NCBI GenBank assembly: GCA_037127255.1
Contig: JBANSL010000013.1
Location: 62,386,688-62,450,687 of the forward strand
DNA length: 64,000 bases
Direction of reading: 5' to 3'
Source: Persicaria tinctoria
Taxonomy: Eukaryota > Streptophyta > Magnoliopsida > Caryophyllales > Polygonaceae
Shown here: positions 22,929 to 34,455 of the stretch, in pieces
Numbering within the stretch: the first letter of the stretch is position 1
How the letters are laid out: each line of letters starts with the position of its first letter
The notes under the pieces: generated by a model
Seen by the model: only the letters and a program-made list of their open reading frames with translations
Told to the model about the DNA's origin: nothing
The model's database searches: none
Program-made: the position numbers and the translations under genes

Positions 22929-23609
22929 GCCTGAGCCTTGTCATTTGATAAAGTGTTGATAGAGGCTCTAGAATTACAAAGGCCACTTACTCTCACCTTT
23001 TCCGCATATCCTTTCACCATGAATGCGCATTTCGTTTCAATCGAATAGTTAGAATAACTCTAATCCACAAGTTGACCGTCGTTATTCAATCTCAACGATT
23101 GAATGGGGTCTTGAGCGAGTCCACGCACAAGGTGCAACTCCGAGATCCTCAGAATTATCAAGAGCCAAGATAATAGTAAAGCAATAAATGCGATTATTAT
23201 TTTTCCCCAAACTGATTTTTTAAATCAAGAAGACATGCTTCCATCGATCAGGCTCTTTGCACCAATGAAACCAGTTTGGTTCCAATTCCTTTTGTGTTCT
23301 GTAAGTCAATGCTCTGCATCCATGAAAGTTGAAATATAAAGCATTAAACCACACCGTATAACTTCAAGTCGATGATTCCTTATATACTGACTCACTTGAA
23401 ACACTTTAAATTAAAGAACCAACAATTAACCATTGAAGAGCCAACAATTGATTGAAATCCCTATTGGATTTTATGGAAGGTTTGTTTGGATCTTTGAATA
23501 CAACCATCAGACACTAAAAGACTTCGTAAAACAAAAAATAAAAAGAAAAAGTTGAATTTGGTAAATATTCCAAAATGTTTTCATAGTCATTAGCAGAGAA
23601 ATCAGTTCA
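22929..23609. other. Unassigned DNA after Tork 3' LTR
   Basis: No SIRE sequence reappears here, although it should if the Tork insertion were simple. A frame of about 50 codons near 23018-23175 has no recognisable match. No other feature seen. Confidence 0.4.
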
Positions 23610-23645
23610 TGATAGATGAGGAGACTGCCGAATTGGGAGATGCAC

Positions 23646-24915
23646 GCAGGGGCGGAGCTGAGGGGGGTCTGGAGTCACGTGCCCCCCTCTCATGTGACGA
23701 ACTACCTAGATATATTATTCTTGTCAATAGCTTCGTTTTGATATATAATACGCCTTAATCCGACATCTGAGTAAAAAAATTATGAATATTCACTTTAATT
23801 TTGTTTAAATAGACCATAATGCTTTTATATTTTACTTAAATTAGCATTAACATACTACTCCCTCCGTCTCAAAATTCATGTCATTTTAGCCTTATACACA
23901 AATTTTAATAAAAACACTCATCTATCAATCAACATCATCATTCCACTAACTTTTTCATTAATTTTATTACCCACTACATTTTTTAACCAATCAAAACTTT
24001 TAAAAAGGTCAACAACACACAAATCAATACAAATCATTACTTTCCACTACCTAGAAAACCTAAAACGACATCTATTTTGATACAAAACTAAAGAGCTAAA
24101 ATGACATCTATTTCAAGACGGAGGGAGTATAATTCATCTCGGGAGCTTCGAAATGAGAGGTTATACTAATCATTTTGACAGTTAGATAAGAAGTTACGCA
24201 AGTTTAAATTTTTTATATCCGGTTATACATTCTTAATTATATGTTATGAGTGCAACAATTTATATATATTAACTAGAGTTTTTATTTGAGTCAAACAATT
24301 CTAATATTGTTTGATTATATTTAACTCATTTAGAAACAAGCCAAGCTCGAGTTAAACCTATATTTGAACTTGAACTCATACTCGAGTTGTGTAGTAAATA
24401 AACGAGCTTGAGCTGAGTTTCTTTTTTTCAAGTATTATGCAACTTTACTTGCTCATGACATAGTGACTTAAAAAAAATGTAATTCACAAAGTTCATGCTA
24501 TTTGAGTTTCAATCGAGTCGAGCCGAGCTTTGAATCAAGCATAAAAATGTGTTCATAATCAACTTATTTTGTAAATGATGCTCGAGACGAGCTGTTATTG
24601 AGCAAAACTCGAGTCAAGCTCTAACTACTTAGCTCATATAACAACCATAATTTTAACTTAATGTTTATCATATTGTGTTTCCTATATTTATTTAGTTATT
24701 TTTTTTCCAGATATTTCATTTATATATTTATATTTCTTTTTTTAAGTACGAAAAAAATAATATATAGTGTTTTATCATAAACAGATAACATTAATTTTAT
24801 CTTAAAATAACATCATTTATTATCGTTATATATATAATTCTGTATGTCAATTTAATCCAAAACTATATCGTACATTTATGATTGTGTCCCCCTCCGAAAA
24901 TTTTCTGGCTCCACC
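23646..24915. mobile_element. Inverted-repeat transposon of uncertain superfamily
   Basis: Left end GCAGGGGCGGAGC and right end (other strand) GGTGGAGCCAG are imperfect inverted repeats, each with a G/C run just inside. ATGCAC flanks the element on both sides (23640-23645, 24916-24921). The interior has no transposase and hosts a Stowaway MITE and a block of CTCGAG/GAGCTTG-rich sequence at 24310-24620. The 6-bp duplication does not settle the superfamily. Confidence 0.6.
23858..24127. mobile_element. Stowaway MITE
   Basis: A 270-bp element with inverted ends CTCCCTCCGTCT and flanking TA dinucleotides, plus matching subterminal ATGTCATTTTAG and CTAAAATGACAT. It is nested in the 23646-24915 element. 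Confidence 0.88.
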
Positions 24916-24961
24916 ATGCACACAAGCTGTTTGACGAAATGCTTGAACCAAGAGTTCTCTA

Positions 24962-25517
24962 GTTAGCTTCTGGATGGCATCACATAACCCAAATTGTGTC
25001 GTTTGCTTAGCTATGTAACACCTTGGTTAACCACATTGAATATACGTGTTACCTTAGCTTACTATAAGAGATGCAAGTGATTAAAGTTGGTGTCCTTGTG
25101 AAAAATGAAAGGGGCAATTGGCAATTGGGAAGATAGCATGGTTGCTTTTAAGTATGGAATCACAAGATGCTTCCTTTAACCTTTTCCCTTTAGCTTCCCT
25201 TTTGGGCTTAGTAAATTCCATACTTTTTCATCTAACCAAACGCGTCACCTTCCGTGAATCCACTCTCTACAAAACCTGTTTCACATTTTGATTTGGTTTG
25301 GTTGGGTTTTGGTTTACTTGATTTATCATTGATGTAAAATAATCTCTCCGTTAATTAAAATTTGACGTTTTACTATTCATGTACACTGTTTGAGGTGTTA
25401 AAAACTATATAAAATATTAACTTTTTTAATATATTTTTTTAAATAATTTCATACTTATTACTATTAAGTATTAATTTATAAAAACAAATGTAAAGAAAAG
25501 TTAATATTTTATATAGT
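24962..25517. other. Unassigned intergenic DNA
   Basis: Follows the PPR-like relic. I see no convincing frame, RNA or transposon terminus. Confidence 0.35.
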
Positions 25518-25518
25518 T

Positions 25519-25747
25519 TTTTTTTATGACGAGGAACCCACCTTTCGTGGCAAACCCCGGGCACGTGACCCAGCCGGCAAGAGCCACGCACCAGATAAAC
25601 CGGCTTGCGCCGACCGGCTCGACCCACTGGAAAGGAGCAAGGCAAACCTTGAGAATTTAATCCAAGGAAAGGGGCAGAGGTAAGGATCGAATCCGAGACC
25701 TCCCCACATCCCCTTGCTCCTAACCAGTGAGCCACCCCGACCGGGGG
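25519..25747 (-). mobile_element. tRNA-derived SINE
   Basis: On the minus strand it begins CCCCCGGTCGGGG, then an A box TGGCTCACTGG (25724-25734) and a B box GGATTCGATCC (25684-25694), and ends with TAAAAAAAA at about 25519-25527. Box spacing and the A-tail fit a plant SINE, possibly the Au type. Flanking TTATATAG-like sequence on each side may be the target duplication. Confidence 0.7.
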
Positions 25748-25756
25748 ATTATATAT

Positions 25757-25802
<46 letters not shown>
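25757..25802. repeat. (GA)n microsatellite
   Basis: Uninterrupted GA dinucleotides after a short TA tract. Confidence 0.95.
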
Positions 25803-25805
<3 letters not shown>

Positions 25806-27637
25806 ACTTGTGCACACCCCTTAGGGTGTACCTTGTGCACAGATCTGGACCCTTAATTTATATGAAACGGAGGGACGGGATGGTGCCATGTGTCATGGGC
25901 AATTTTTTTTTTTTAAAAAAAACTAATCCCATTTTCACTAGTGGAGCGCGTGAAATCTGGGAAATAAATCCCTTCATTCCTCCTCTTCTTCATTGTGTAG
26001 ACTCACCAAGGCGAAGGTCTCGGGATCCGACGAAGGGCGATAGGGCGAGGAATTGAAGATGGCCACTGTGGTTGTTGATGTCCGGTGGCTGCAATTGGCT
26101 TCCGGCAACGACGCGTCCGGGGAGAGCGCTGTTGTGAGCATCTCAACTGCATCCGGCGGCGGCGGCAATTGCGAGGCTACAGGGACATCGACGGCGAAGA
26201 GGAAGGCGGCTTCGCTGGGAAGACCGGTGACGGCGGCGAGATCCGATCCAGGCAAACCGGCAACGGCGATTTTGAGAGGCTATCGGCGGCAGGCGGCAGC
26301 GGCGTGATGCCTCCGATGGACGGATCGACTTCAAGCTCGGTGACTCCCTGGACTCTTCGTTGCCGGAAGCCAACTGATGATTTGGTGAGATTTGTTAAGA
26401 TTTGTTGGATTACGTATTTTAATCAATTTCACTCGTTAATTATTCGATCAACCGTCTAAAATAATCAATTGGGTGAGATTTGTTCATGGTGTTCTTGGCT
26501 CGTTAATTTCATATTGTATATCAATTGGGTGAAATTTGTTCATGGTGTTCTTGGCTCGTTAATTTCATATTGTATATCATGGGTGAGATTTGTTCATGGT
26601 GTTCTTGGCTCGGACCGACACATGTGTTGATTTTTAGTCGAATTTAGTGTTTGGTTTTTGAAATACGTAATTTGATTAATTATTTGTCAATTGTTCAGAC
26701 GAATTTGTCGAATTTTTGTGACGGGTGTTAATGAGTTGGTCAATTATTCGGTGAAATCCGATTAATTATTCGTTGGTATATAGAGTTTGGCATTGTGTTA
26801 GGGTATCGGTCAAATCAGGTTAGGGTTGAAATTTTTTGCTTAATTAACCTGTGATTTCGTCATTATTCGAAAAAAATGAAGAATTATTCAGACGCGTGTA
26901 TCGAATTTAGTGTAGGGTTTTTTAAAAGTATAATTTGAATGATTATTCGTCAATTATTCAGACAAATGTGTCAAATTTCAATTAACAGTGGTAATGAGTT
27001 GGTTAATTATTCGGTGAAATTTGATTCATTATTCATTAGTAATGGAGTCTTCGGTTTGACAAAAAATATAAAAAAAACCTTCATTATTCGTTGAAATGTG
27101 AAACATTATTCGGTGAAATATGAAGTATAGTTTAGAAATTTGGGGTATTTTTATATGACATTGATGAAAATAACATAAAAAAAAATATTATTCGGTAAAA
27201 TGTGACAAATTATTCAGTAAAATTGGTAAATTTTTATTTCTCAAAATTATTCGATAGCATTTGAAATATTATTCGGTGGAATTTCCAAAATTTAAAATAA
27301 ATAAAATTAATTTTGTCCCAATCCCCACTAACCGAAAAAAATACTACTAGAAAAAAATACTACTGGAAAGTTATAATATGCCAAAAAAAAATACTACGGA
27401 AAAAAAAATGGTGGTGGGGTCCACCCAAAAAACCGAAAGAAAGAATGGGAATGGTGGTGGTAGGTTCACGCGCATAAAAGTGGAGATGAATGATTTTGGT
27501 TTGCGGGACCCACGTGAATTTCAATAACAATTTAAAAAAATTCATTTTAATCACAGCCTTCCATTCCTTTTAATCAACGATTAGGATTCGTGCACAAGGT
27601 ACACCCTAAGGGGTGTGCACTCTGGAACCACTCCCTA
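25803..27637. mobile_element. TA-embedded inverted-repeat element 1
   Basis: A 31-bp sequence starting GTGCACACCCCTTAGGG occurs at 25810-25840 and as its exact reverse complement at 27590-27620. The element is bordered by TA-rich microsatellites. The left third is GC-rich (about 26000-26340) with open frames that match nothing I know. The right part has many ATTATTCGGTGAAAT-like repeats. No transposase is seen. Confidence 0.65.
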
Positions 27638-27659
27638 TATATATATATATATATATATA
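27636..27659. repeat. (TA)n microsatellite between two elements
   Basis: Pure TA tract separating the right end of one inverted-repeat element from the left end of the next. Confidence 0.95.
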
Positions 27660-27957
27660 GGGGTTGGTTCCGGTGTACTCAACCCTTAACGTGTATCATG
27701 TACTCAGAAATTATTCATCTATTTGTTCATGATTATTCATCTGTTTTCACGTAATTATTCATCTGTAAAAAATGTAAATTTTATACTACCGAATAATTGC
27801 CCAATACCACTGAATAATTTCATTCTACTGAATAATCTTTCAATACCATCGAATAATCAGAAGTTACTTTTAATCTCATCCGTTGATCTTCTTAATTCAA
27901 TGGCCCAGATTTGTGTACATGATACACGTTAAGGGCTGAGTACATATGATCCATACT
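27660..27957. mobile_element. TA-embedded inverted-repeat element 2
   Basis: A 29-bp sequence starting GTACTCAACCCTTAACGTG at 27675-27703 recurs inverted at 27915-27943 with one mismatch. TA tracts lie on both sides. Its outer end (TATAGGGGTTGGTTCC) resembles the outer end of element 1 (TATAGGGAGTGGTTCC), and both contain ATTATTCGG-type repeats, so they belong to one family. Confidence 0.7.
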
Positions 27958-27973
27958 ATATATATATATATAT

Positions 27974-28219
27974 TGATATACAAGATTTCTGTGTGTTAGT
28001 TTTTCTGCCCCCTTCCTTCTGTCACACCCTCCTCCTATATCCTCTACCATTCCTCTCATTCAATTCCCGCTTCAATGCTAATTTATGCCATGGATCCTAA
28101 CGGCTATATTGATGGCACTAACTTCTTCTTATCCTATATGATTGAGAGTATGTAACTCCTAATGGTGCAATATTATACCAAATAATATAATAATATCTTT
28201 ATCAATAATATACTTATCA
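27974..28219 (-). repeat. 3' LTR of Tat element
   Basis: Plus-strand ends are TGATATACAAG and ACTTATCA. It is followed by the purine tract on the minus-strand upstream side. It matches the other LTR for about 231 bp. Confidence 0.8.
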
Positions 28220-28329
28220 ATAGCCCCTCAGATGGCTTTCTCATCCTTGAATGAGGAAGGGATCTGGTCGCCCCTTCCTATAAGAGTTTTGATGGTTTAT
28301 GTGCCATGGCTTCGGTTGACCATAATCTG

Positions 28330-28705
28330 CTGTATCCGGTGGCCGTAAGTGTTGATTTCTATTTCCGGTGGCCATAAGTGGCGATTTCCGGTGGCCGTAA
28401 GTGGCGATTTCTATTTCCGGTGGCCATAAGTGGCGATTTCCGGTGGCCGTAAGTGGCGATTTCTATTTCCGGTGGCCATAAGTGGCGATTTCCGGTGGCC
28501 ATAAGTGGCGATTTCTTTTTCCGGTGGCCATAAGTGGCGATTTCCGGTGGCCGTAAGTGGCGATTTCTTTTTCCGGTGGCCATAAGTGGCGATTTCCGGT
28601 GGCCGTAAGTGGCGATTTCTTTTTCCGGTGGCCATAAGTGGCGATTTCCGGTGGCCGTAAGTGGCGATCTCTTTTTCCGGTGGCCATAAGTGGCGATTTC
28701 CGGTG
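28330..28705. repeat. 52-bp higher-order tandem repeat in Tat 3' UTR
   Basis: A roughly 23-29-bp unit containing CCGGTGGCCATAAGTGGCGA alternates between a short form and a form with TTTCTTTTT or TTTCTATTT spacers, giving a 52-bp period and about seven repeats. Short minus-strand frames across it (GHRKSPL-type peptides) are by-products. It lies between the end of pol and the 3' LTR. Confidence 0.92.
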
Positions 28706-28903
28706 GTGTTAACTTGGGTCTCGCTTACCTCCAAGTCAATCAGAGCTAGTGACCGTTTTCAAATAAAGGATGCATAAGGAATGAAAATGTCGGGGCCTCG
28801 TTAAAACCTTTCCATGGGAAAACCTCTTGGGACAAAACCACATGGAAGGAAAAAGAGTACCCCTTATTGTTGTCCATACCTACGTAAGTAAATTATAAAA
28901 CAT

Positions 28904-31900
28904 TTAAACATAAAACAGCTTTAAATGAGAAGTGTTCCATGTCCTTGGTACCACCTTGCCTGTAGAGTCGGCCAACTTGTAAGCTCCATTGTCGAGCGCC
29001 TCGATCACGCGATACGGTCCCTCCCAGTTAGGTCCCAGCTTGCCATCGGCCGGATCACGTGTGTTCGCGAGCACCTGCCTTAGCACGAAGTCCCCGACCT
29101 TGAAGCTGCGAGGGCGCACATGCCACCCGTGAGCTCGAACAAAGCCTCGTTGGTATGCTTCCATTCTAATAGTTGATTGCTCCCTCTTTTCCTGTAAGAA
29201 ATCCAGATTGCACTGCAAAGCTAAGTCATTACCTCCCCACTCGTAAGCTTCGGTGCGGACCATAGGCAAACCGACCTCCAACGGGATGACAGCTTCTGAC
29301 CCGTAAGCAAGGGCGAAAGGTGACTCGCCGGTGGAGGTACGTGGAGTGGTTCGGTAGGCCCACAAGACAGTGGGCAGCTCATCCGCCTAACCTCCTTTGG
29401 CCTTCTCAAGCCGCTTTTTCAAGCCATCGACGATGATCTTGTTTGTTGCTTCCGCCTGTCCGTTAGCCTGCGGGTAAGCCACGGATGAATAAAAGTTTTT
29501 GATTCCATACCCTGCACAAAAGGATTTAAAAGCAGCACTATTGAATTGTGTTCCGTTGTCGGATACGAGCGCATATGGGATCCCGAATCGGGTAATGATG
29601 TGCTCCCATACGAACTTTTTTGTGTCAGTATCCCGGATCCCAGATAAAGCCTTGGCCTCTACCCACTTGGTGAAGTAATCGGTAGCCGTAATCATATAAT
29701 GTCGATTCCCCGACGCCTTCGGAAAAGGTCTGACTAAATCCAGCCCCCACTGAGCGAACGGCCATGGACTAGTGATCGGGTGTAGATCAACAGCAGGCTG
29801 TCGAATCAACTTGGCGAAACGTTGGCATTTCTCACATTTCCGAACATAACACTCGGCGTCCTTTTGCATATACGACCACCAGTATCCTTGGCTGATTGCC
29901 CTCAATGCAAGCAACCTTCAAGCAACATGGACCCCACACACGCCCTCATGAATCTCATACAACATGTTCTCAACCTTGCTCGGGTGCACACAACGCAAAT
30001 ATGGCCCTGTGAAGGATTTTCGGTATAAAATTTTATCCGGAGACAACCAATGTCGAGTAGCCTGTAACCTGATTTTTCTCGCCTCTTTTTTGTCCTCAGG
30101 AAGCTGGTCGCGGTCTAGGCAAGCTGCGATTGCATCCATCCAACTAGGTGTGCTATCGGCGTTGTAAACTTCTTCCATCGATATGCTGGGTTCCTTGAGA
30201 ACATCGACCTGAACCGTGTACCCTTTAGACTCTCGACTAGATGAGGCTAGATTTGCCAAAGCATCAACCCCTTCATTCTGTTCCCTTGGTACCTGCTTCA
30301 CCGAATACTCTTGGAAATGAGCCAACAGATCTCGATCTTTTTCCATGTAAGCTAACATTCGTGGTGTTTTGGTTCCAAAATCCCCGCTGATTTGACTTAC
30401 AATCAGTTGCCAATCTGAGAACACAACTATCTGTCCAGCCCCTTGTCCTAGTGCAGCCCTCAATCCCAGAATAATCGCTTCGTACTCAGCCTCATTGTTC
30501 GTTGTCGGAAAACCAAGCCTGACGGCTGTCCGAATGGCATCTCCCCCAGGCGGAATCAGTACCAAACCAGCCCCTGCTCCTCTACGATTTCTCGCTCCAT
30601 CGACACGCATCTCCCATGGATTCAACGCCTTTGTTACAACAGACCACACTTCCTCGCCAACAGCTGATGTACTGCTTGCAAACTCAGCCACGAAATCCGC
30701 TAGAACTTGAGCCTTTATAGCAGTTCTTGGCACAAAACAAACCTCGTACTGACCCAATTCCACCGCCCATCGAGCCACTCGCCCTGACAGGTCTGAGCTG
30801 GTCAACAAAGCTTTCAAAGAATGCGCCGTGACCACATCAATCGGATGTGTCTGAAAATAATGATTCAACTTTCGAGCGGCGACGACCAAGGCAAGAAGGA
30901 GCTTCTCCAAAGGTGTGTATCTCGTCTCGGCACCTAACAACGTTTTGCTGATATAATAAATGGGACGCTGTGACTTCCCCTCTTCTCAGATCAAAACCGC
31001 ACTCACTGCGTGCTCGGAGACAGCAAGGTATAGGCTGATTCGCTCTCCTGGGCTCGGCGTCGTTAGGCTCGGAGGAGATTGCAAGTACTCCTTCAGGCTG
31101 TTTAAAGCTTGATCACACTCTTCGTCCCACTGGAATAGTCGATCACCTTTTAACAATCTGAAGAACGGGCCACACTTGTCTGATGATCGACTGATGAAAC
31201 GATTCAATGTCGCTGCCATCCCGGCGAGTTTCTGAACCTCTCTCACGCTGCTGGGACTCCTCACACGCCGTACCGCCTCAATCTGTTCAGGGCTTGCTTC
31301 TATTCCCCTTCTCGTCACCAAGTGGCCCAGGAACTTGCCCGAGCTAACCCCAAATGCACATTTAGAAGCATTCAGACGAAGGTTAATCGACCTCATCCTG
31401 TCGAATACGGACTGTAGATCCAGGAGGTATGTGTCCTCCTCCCTGCTCTTGACTACCATATCATCAACATAGACCTCCACTTTGTCACCGATCATGTTTC
31501 CAAACAGATTCACGATCATCCGTTGATATGCCGCCCCTGCGTTCTTTAACCCGAACGGCATTACTTTGTAGCAAAATATCCCTCTTGGAGTCATGAAGGC
31601 TGTTTTCTCTTGGTCGGATTCCAACAGTGGGATCTGATGGTAGCCCCTATAAGCATCCAGGAAACTCATACGCGAGTGTCCCGCGGTTGCATCCACCAGC
31701 TGATCAATCTTCGGGAGCGGAAACAGATCCTTCGAACAGGCCTTATTCAAATCTGTAAAGTCTACACATACCCTCCACTCCCCATTCTTCTTCTTAACAA
31801 CCACAATATTTGCCACCCACGTCGGGTAATGGACCTCTCGAATCGCATCAGCCTCCAAAAGCTTGTCCAACTCAGCTACCACGGCTTCGGTGTGCTGCAA

Positions 31901-34426
31901 CGAAGAGCGCCTTGCCCTCTGCACAACCGGCTTTGCTCCTGGGCTCACACTAAGACGATGGCAAGCAACATTCGGGTGCAACCCCGGCATCTCATACGGG
32001 CTCCACGCAAACAGATCTCTATTTCGCCTTAGAAACCCGACTAGTGAATCTCGCTCATCACCTGAAATTTGTGCACCAATTAAGAAATATTTTGAAGGAT
32101 CGGAGTCACTTACATAGACCTTTTGCAGATCCTCAACTGACTTTTCGCTGGGCAAAAGCCCCACTTCATCGAGCACCTGCGGAGCTGCACGCACCATATA
32201 GGACTCCACCTTACAGCTGTCGGTCTTCAGGCCTTGCCGGGTTGTCGTTTGCTCACCTCGGATTCGGACGAGACTTCCCTCATGGGAGAATTGGATCATT
32301 TGGTGGAGAGTAGAGTGAACTGCACCCATGCTATGGACCCAGGGGCGTCCCACGATCACGTTGTAGGAAGCCGGGGCATCGACAATGTAGAACTCCGTTG
32401 TCACCGTCTTTCCCTCTAGCTTCACAGCCTCCCGTAGCACACCCTTAGGCCATACAGGGAACGCACCCAAACCCACCAGTTGGGCTGCCGCCGGGAGTAG
32501 ATCTTGTTGTGACTTTCCCAACTTCACAAAGGTCTCGTAAAACATGATATCAACTGAACTTCCGGAGTCCACCAACACCCGCCGGACATCAAAACCGCTG
32601 ATCGAGAGAGACAATATCAAAGGGTCGTCGTGGGGAAGCTGAATCCCCTCCAAATCGCGGTCTGTGAAGACCATTTCTGCTATCGGCTGCTCCTTGTGCC
32701 TTTTTAAAGGCCTGTTGTCCATCTTGAGTACTTCAAGATTGTGGCAGCTCTTTCGGTACAGGTGTCGACCCTCATTACTATTTCTTAGCTTAAGATCAAC
32801 CATATATATCACCTTCCTAGGCCCTTCAACACCCCTCTCCTCATTTAGACGACCCGCATCAGGCTCTTGATCCGTCTCGGCTGCCGTCGAATCCTTAATA
32901 AAGTCTCTCAGGTGGCCTCTCTCGACGAGATATTCGAGATACTGCTTCAGGGTTCGGCATTCCTCCGTCATATGCCCTTTCTCACGGTGGAAGGAGCAAA
33001 ACTTGCTCATCTCACGCTCCGACGGATCGCCCCGCATATTCCCTGGCCATCTGAAAAAAGGCTTATTCTTGATCTGAGTAAGGATCCGATAGATTGGAAC
33101 CTTGAACACGGTGTTGACTGCGACATTTGGTGCATGTGGGGGCAGCCCTCTGTCTCGGTCCCTATCCCTGTCCTTGCTTGCGACTGTAACATGTGGCCTG
33201 CGCCCAGGAGACGTTTGCCTAAAATCCGATCCGCCCTTCCTGTCCTCCTCTAGCTTTGCATATTGGCGAATCCGCTCCTGCAGCTCAGCAATGGTTAGAG
33301 GCACCCTCAATGTCAGACTCTCTCTCAACCTGCACTCCCTCGGTAAGGCCAGTCGGAATGCTGCCACTACGGTCCCCTCATCGCACGCGTCCATGTCCGA
33401 GTGGCACTCGAGGAATCGCGATGAAAATTGCCTCAAGGTTTCACCTTTACGTTGCCGAAGATTGAACAGCACATCGACCGACACCGGGTCTCGACTGTTG
33501 GCTATGTATCGTGCCACGAAACTTTGGGCCAACTGACTCCATGATGCGATTGAATTAGCAGGCAGCGCATGGAACCACTTCGAAGCCGTTTTCCCAAGAT
33601 TGGCTGGAAACATTTTGCACATTATTCCATTATTTTCTATCCAAAGGGCCATTTTATGAGTATATGATGCCACATGGTTTATAGGGTCAGTTTTTCCATC
33701 ATATAACTCAAAGGTAGGAGCCGAAAACTTATCTGGCGGGCGCTGATCCCTTATGCGTTTGGTAAAGGGTGTCCACGTCATCTGGGACAGCTTCGCCTCA
33801 GCTTGCTCTTGAGCCGACACCAGCGATTCTCCTTGGTTAGCAAACAGCCTGCGTAACCTCTCCTCGGCGCGATGCACATGCTCTGTCTGCCCTCGACGCC
33901 CGTGACTTCTTCCGTTTGACTCTCGATGATGATCCTCAGCCCGTCTCCTATCATGGCTAAGATATGCTCTTCTCCCATCATGCCGAGTTCGCCTGCGCTC
34001 AAAGATTTCATCTTCTGTTTCCTCTTCATAGAGCATGTCAGTGCGGTAATCATCTTCCCCTTCGTAGTCGTGCTGTGGCGAATGTGGCGGTGGATCTGTC
34101 CTGAGTTCACCCTCACGAGGCGCCTCGTGGCTTCGCTGCTTGTCGTACACAACTCCACTATTCTCGTCCCGATGCCGACTAGTCCGCTCGGTATGCCTCG
34201 TTTGACCGCCTTCGATCACGCTGTTGAGCCGCTGTCCGTTTCCTCCTTGCTCCTCCCTCGGACGCTTTCCATACGCCTTCTCTAGGCGGGCGTTCTGGCG
34301 GCGCAACGCCAAGATCTCTTCCTGTGATACTTCCAATTGGCGGCCCCTCTCCGCCAACTCTCGCTCAAGCTCGGCCTGCCGGTCGAGCCCATTCTCTCTG
34401 CCCTCAGCCGGAGTAACGTCGGCCAT
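28904..34426 (-). pseudogene. Tat gag-pol, one frame with three stops
   Basis: I chose the start MADVTPAEGREN at 34426; the frame also reads upstream into the primer site. In order: coiled coil, gag core (KWFHALPANSIASWSQL), knuckle-like CSFHREKGHMTEEC, protease VLVDSGSSVDIMF, RT with YVDDMVV, RT-linked RNase H, a second archaeal-type RNase H (MRVDGARNRRG, NNEAEYEAIILGL, VFSDWQLIVSQ, NEGVDALANLA), then integrase (KCEKCQRF, D in VSDNGTQF, E in NGQAEATN) and a C-terminal GPYRV domain ending HLKLFYV. The whole 5.5 kb stays in one frame. Stops are TGA near 30986, TGA near 29918 and TAG near 29387, all within otherwise conserved sequence. Confidence 0.92.
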
Positions 34427-34436
34427 TCTTTCTCTT

Positions 34437-34453
34437 CCCACAGACGGCGCCAA
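34437..34453 (-). other. Primer-binding site of Tat element
   Basis: Minus-strand TTGGCGCCGTCTGTGGG follows the 5' LTR. This form is usual in plant Tat-type Gypsy elements. Confidence 0.75.
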
Positions 34454-34455
34454 AA

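Larger units (their letters stand above)
23610..24961 (+). pseudogene. PPR-like fragment split by a transposon
   Basis: Joining the two sides of the 23646-24915 element across one copy of ATGCAC gives the frame ETAELGDAHKLFDEMLEPRVL, followed by a TAG. The pattern G-L-A-KLFDEM-E matches pentatricopeptide repeats. Only about one repeat is left and a stop lies shortly upstream, so this is a relic. Identification is from the motif alone. Confidence 0.45.

Noticed and set aside
26053..26459. Overlapping GC-rich frames in element 1
   Set aside because: Open in several phases because of base composition. It may be captured exon sequence, but I recognise no protein.
28359..28734. Minus-strand frames with GHRKSPL-like peptide repeats
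   Set aside because: They come from the 52-bp tandem repeat in the Tat 3' untranslated region.
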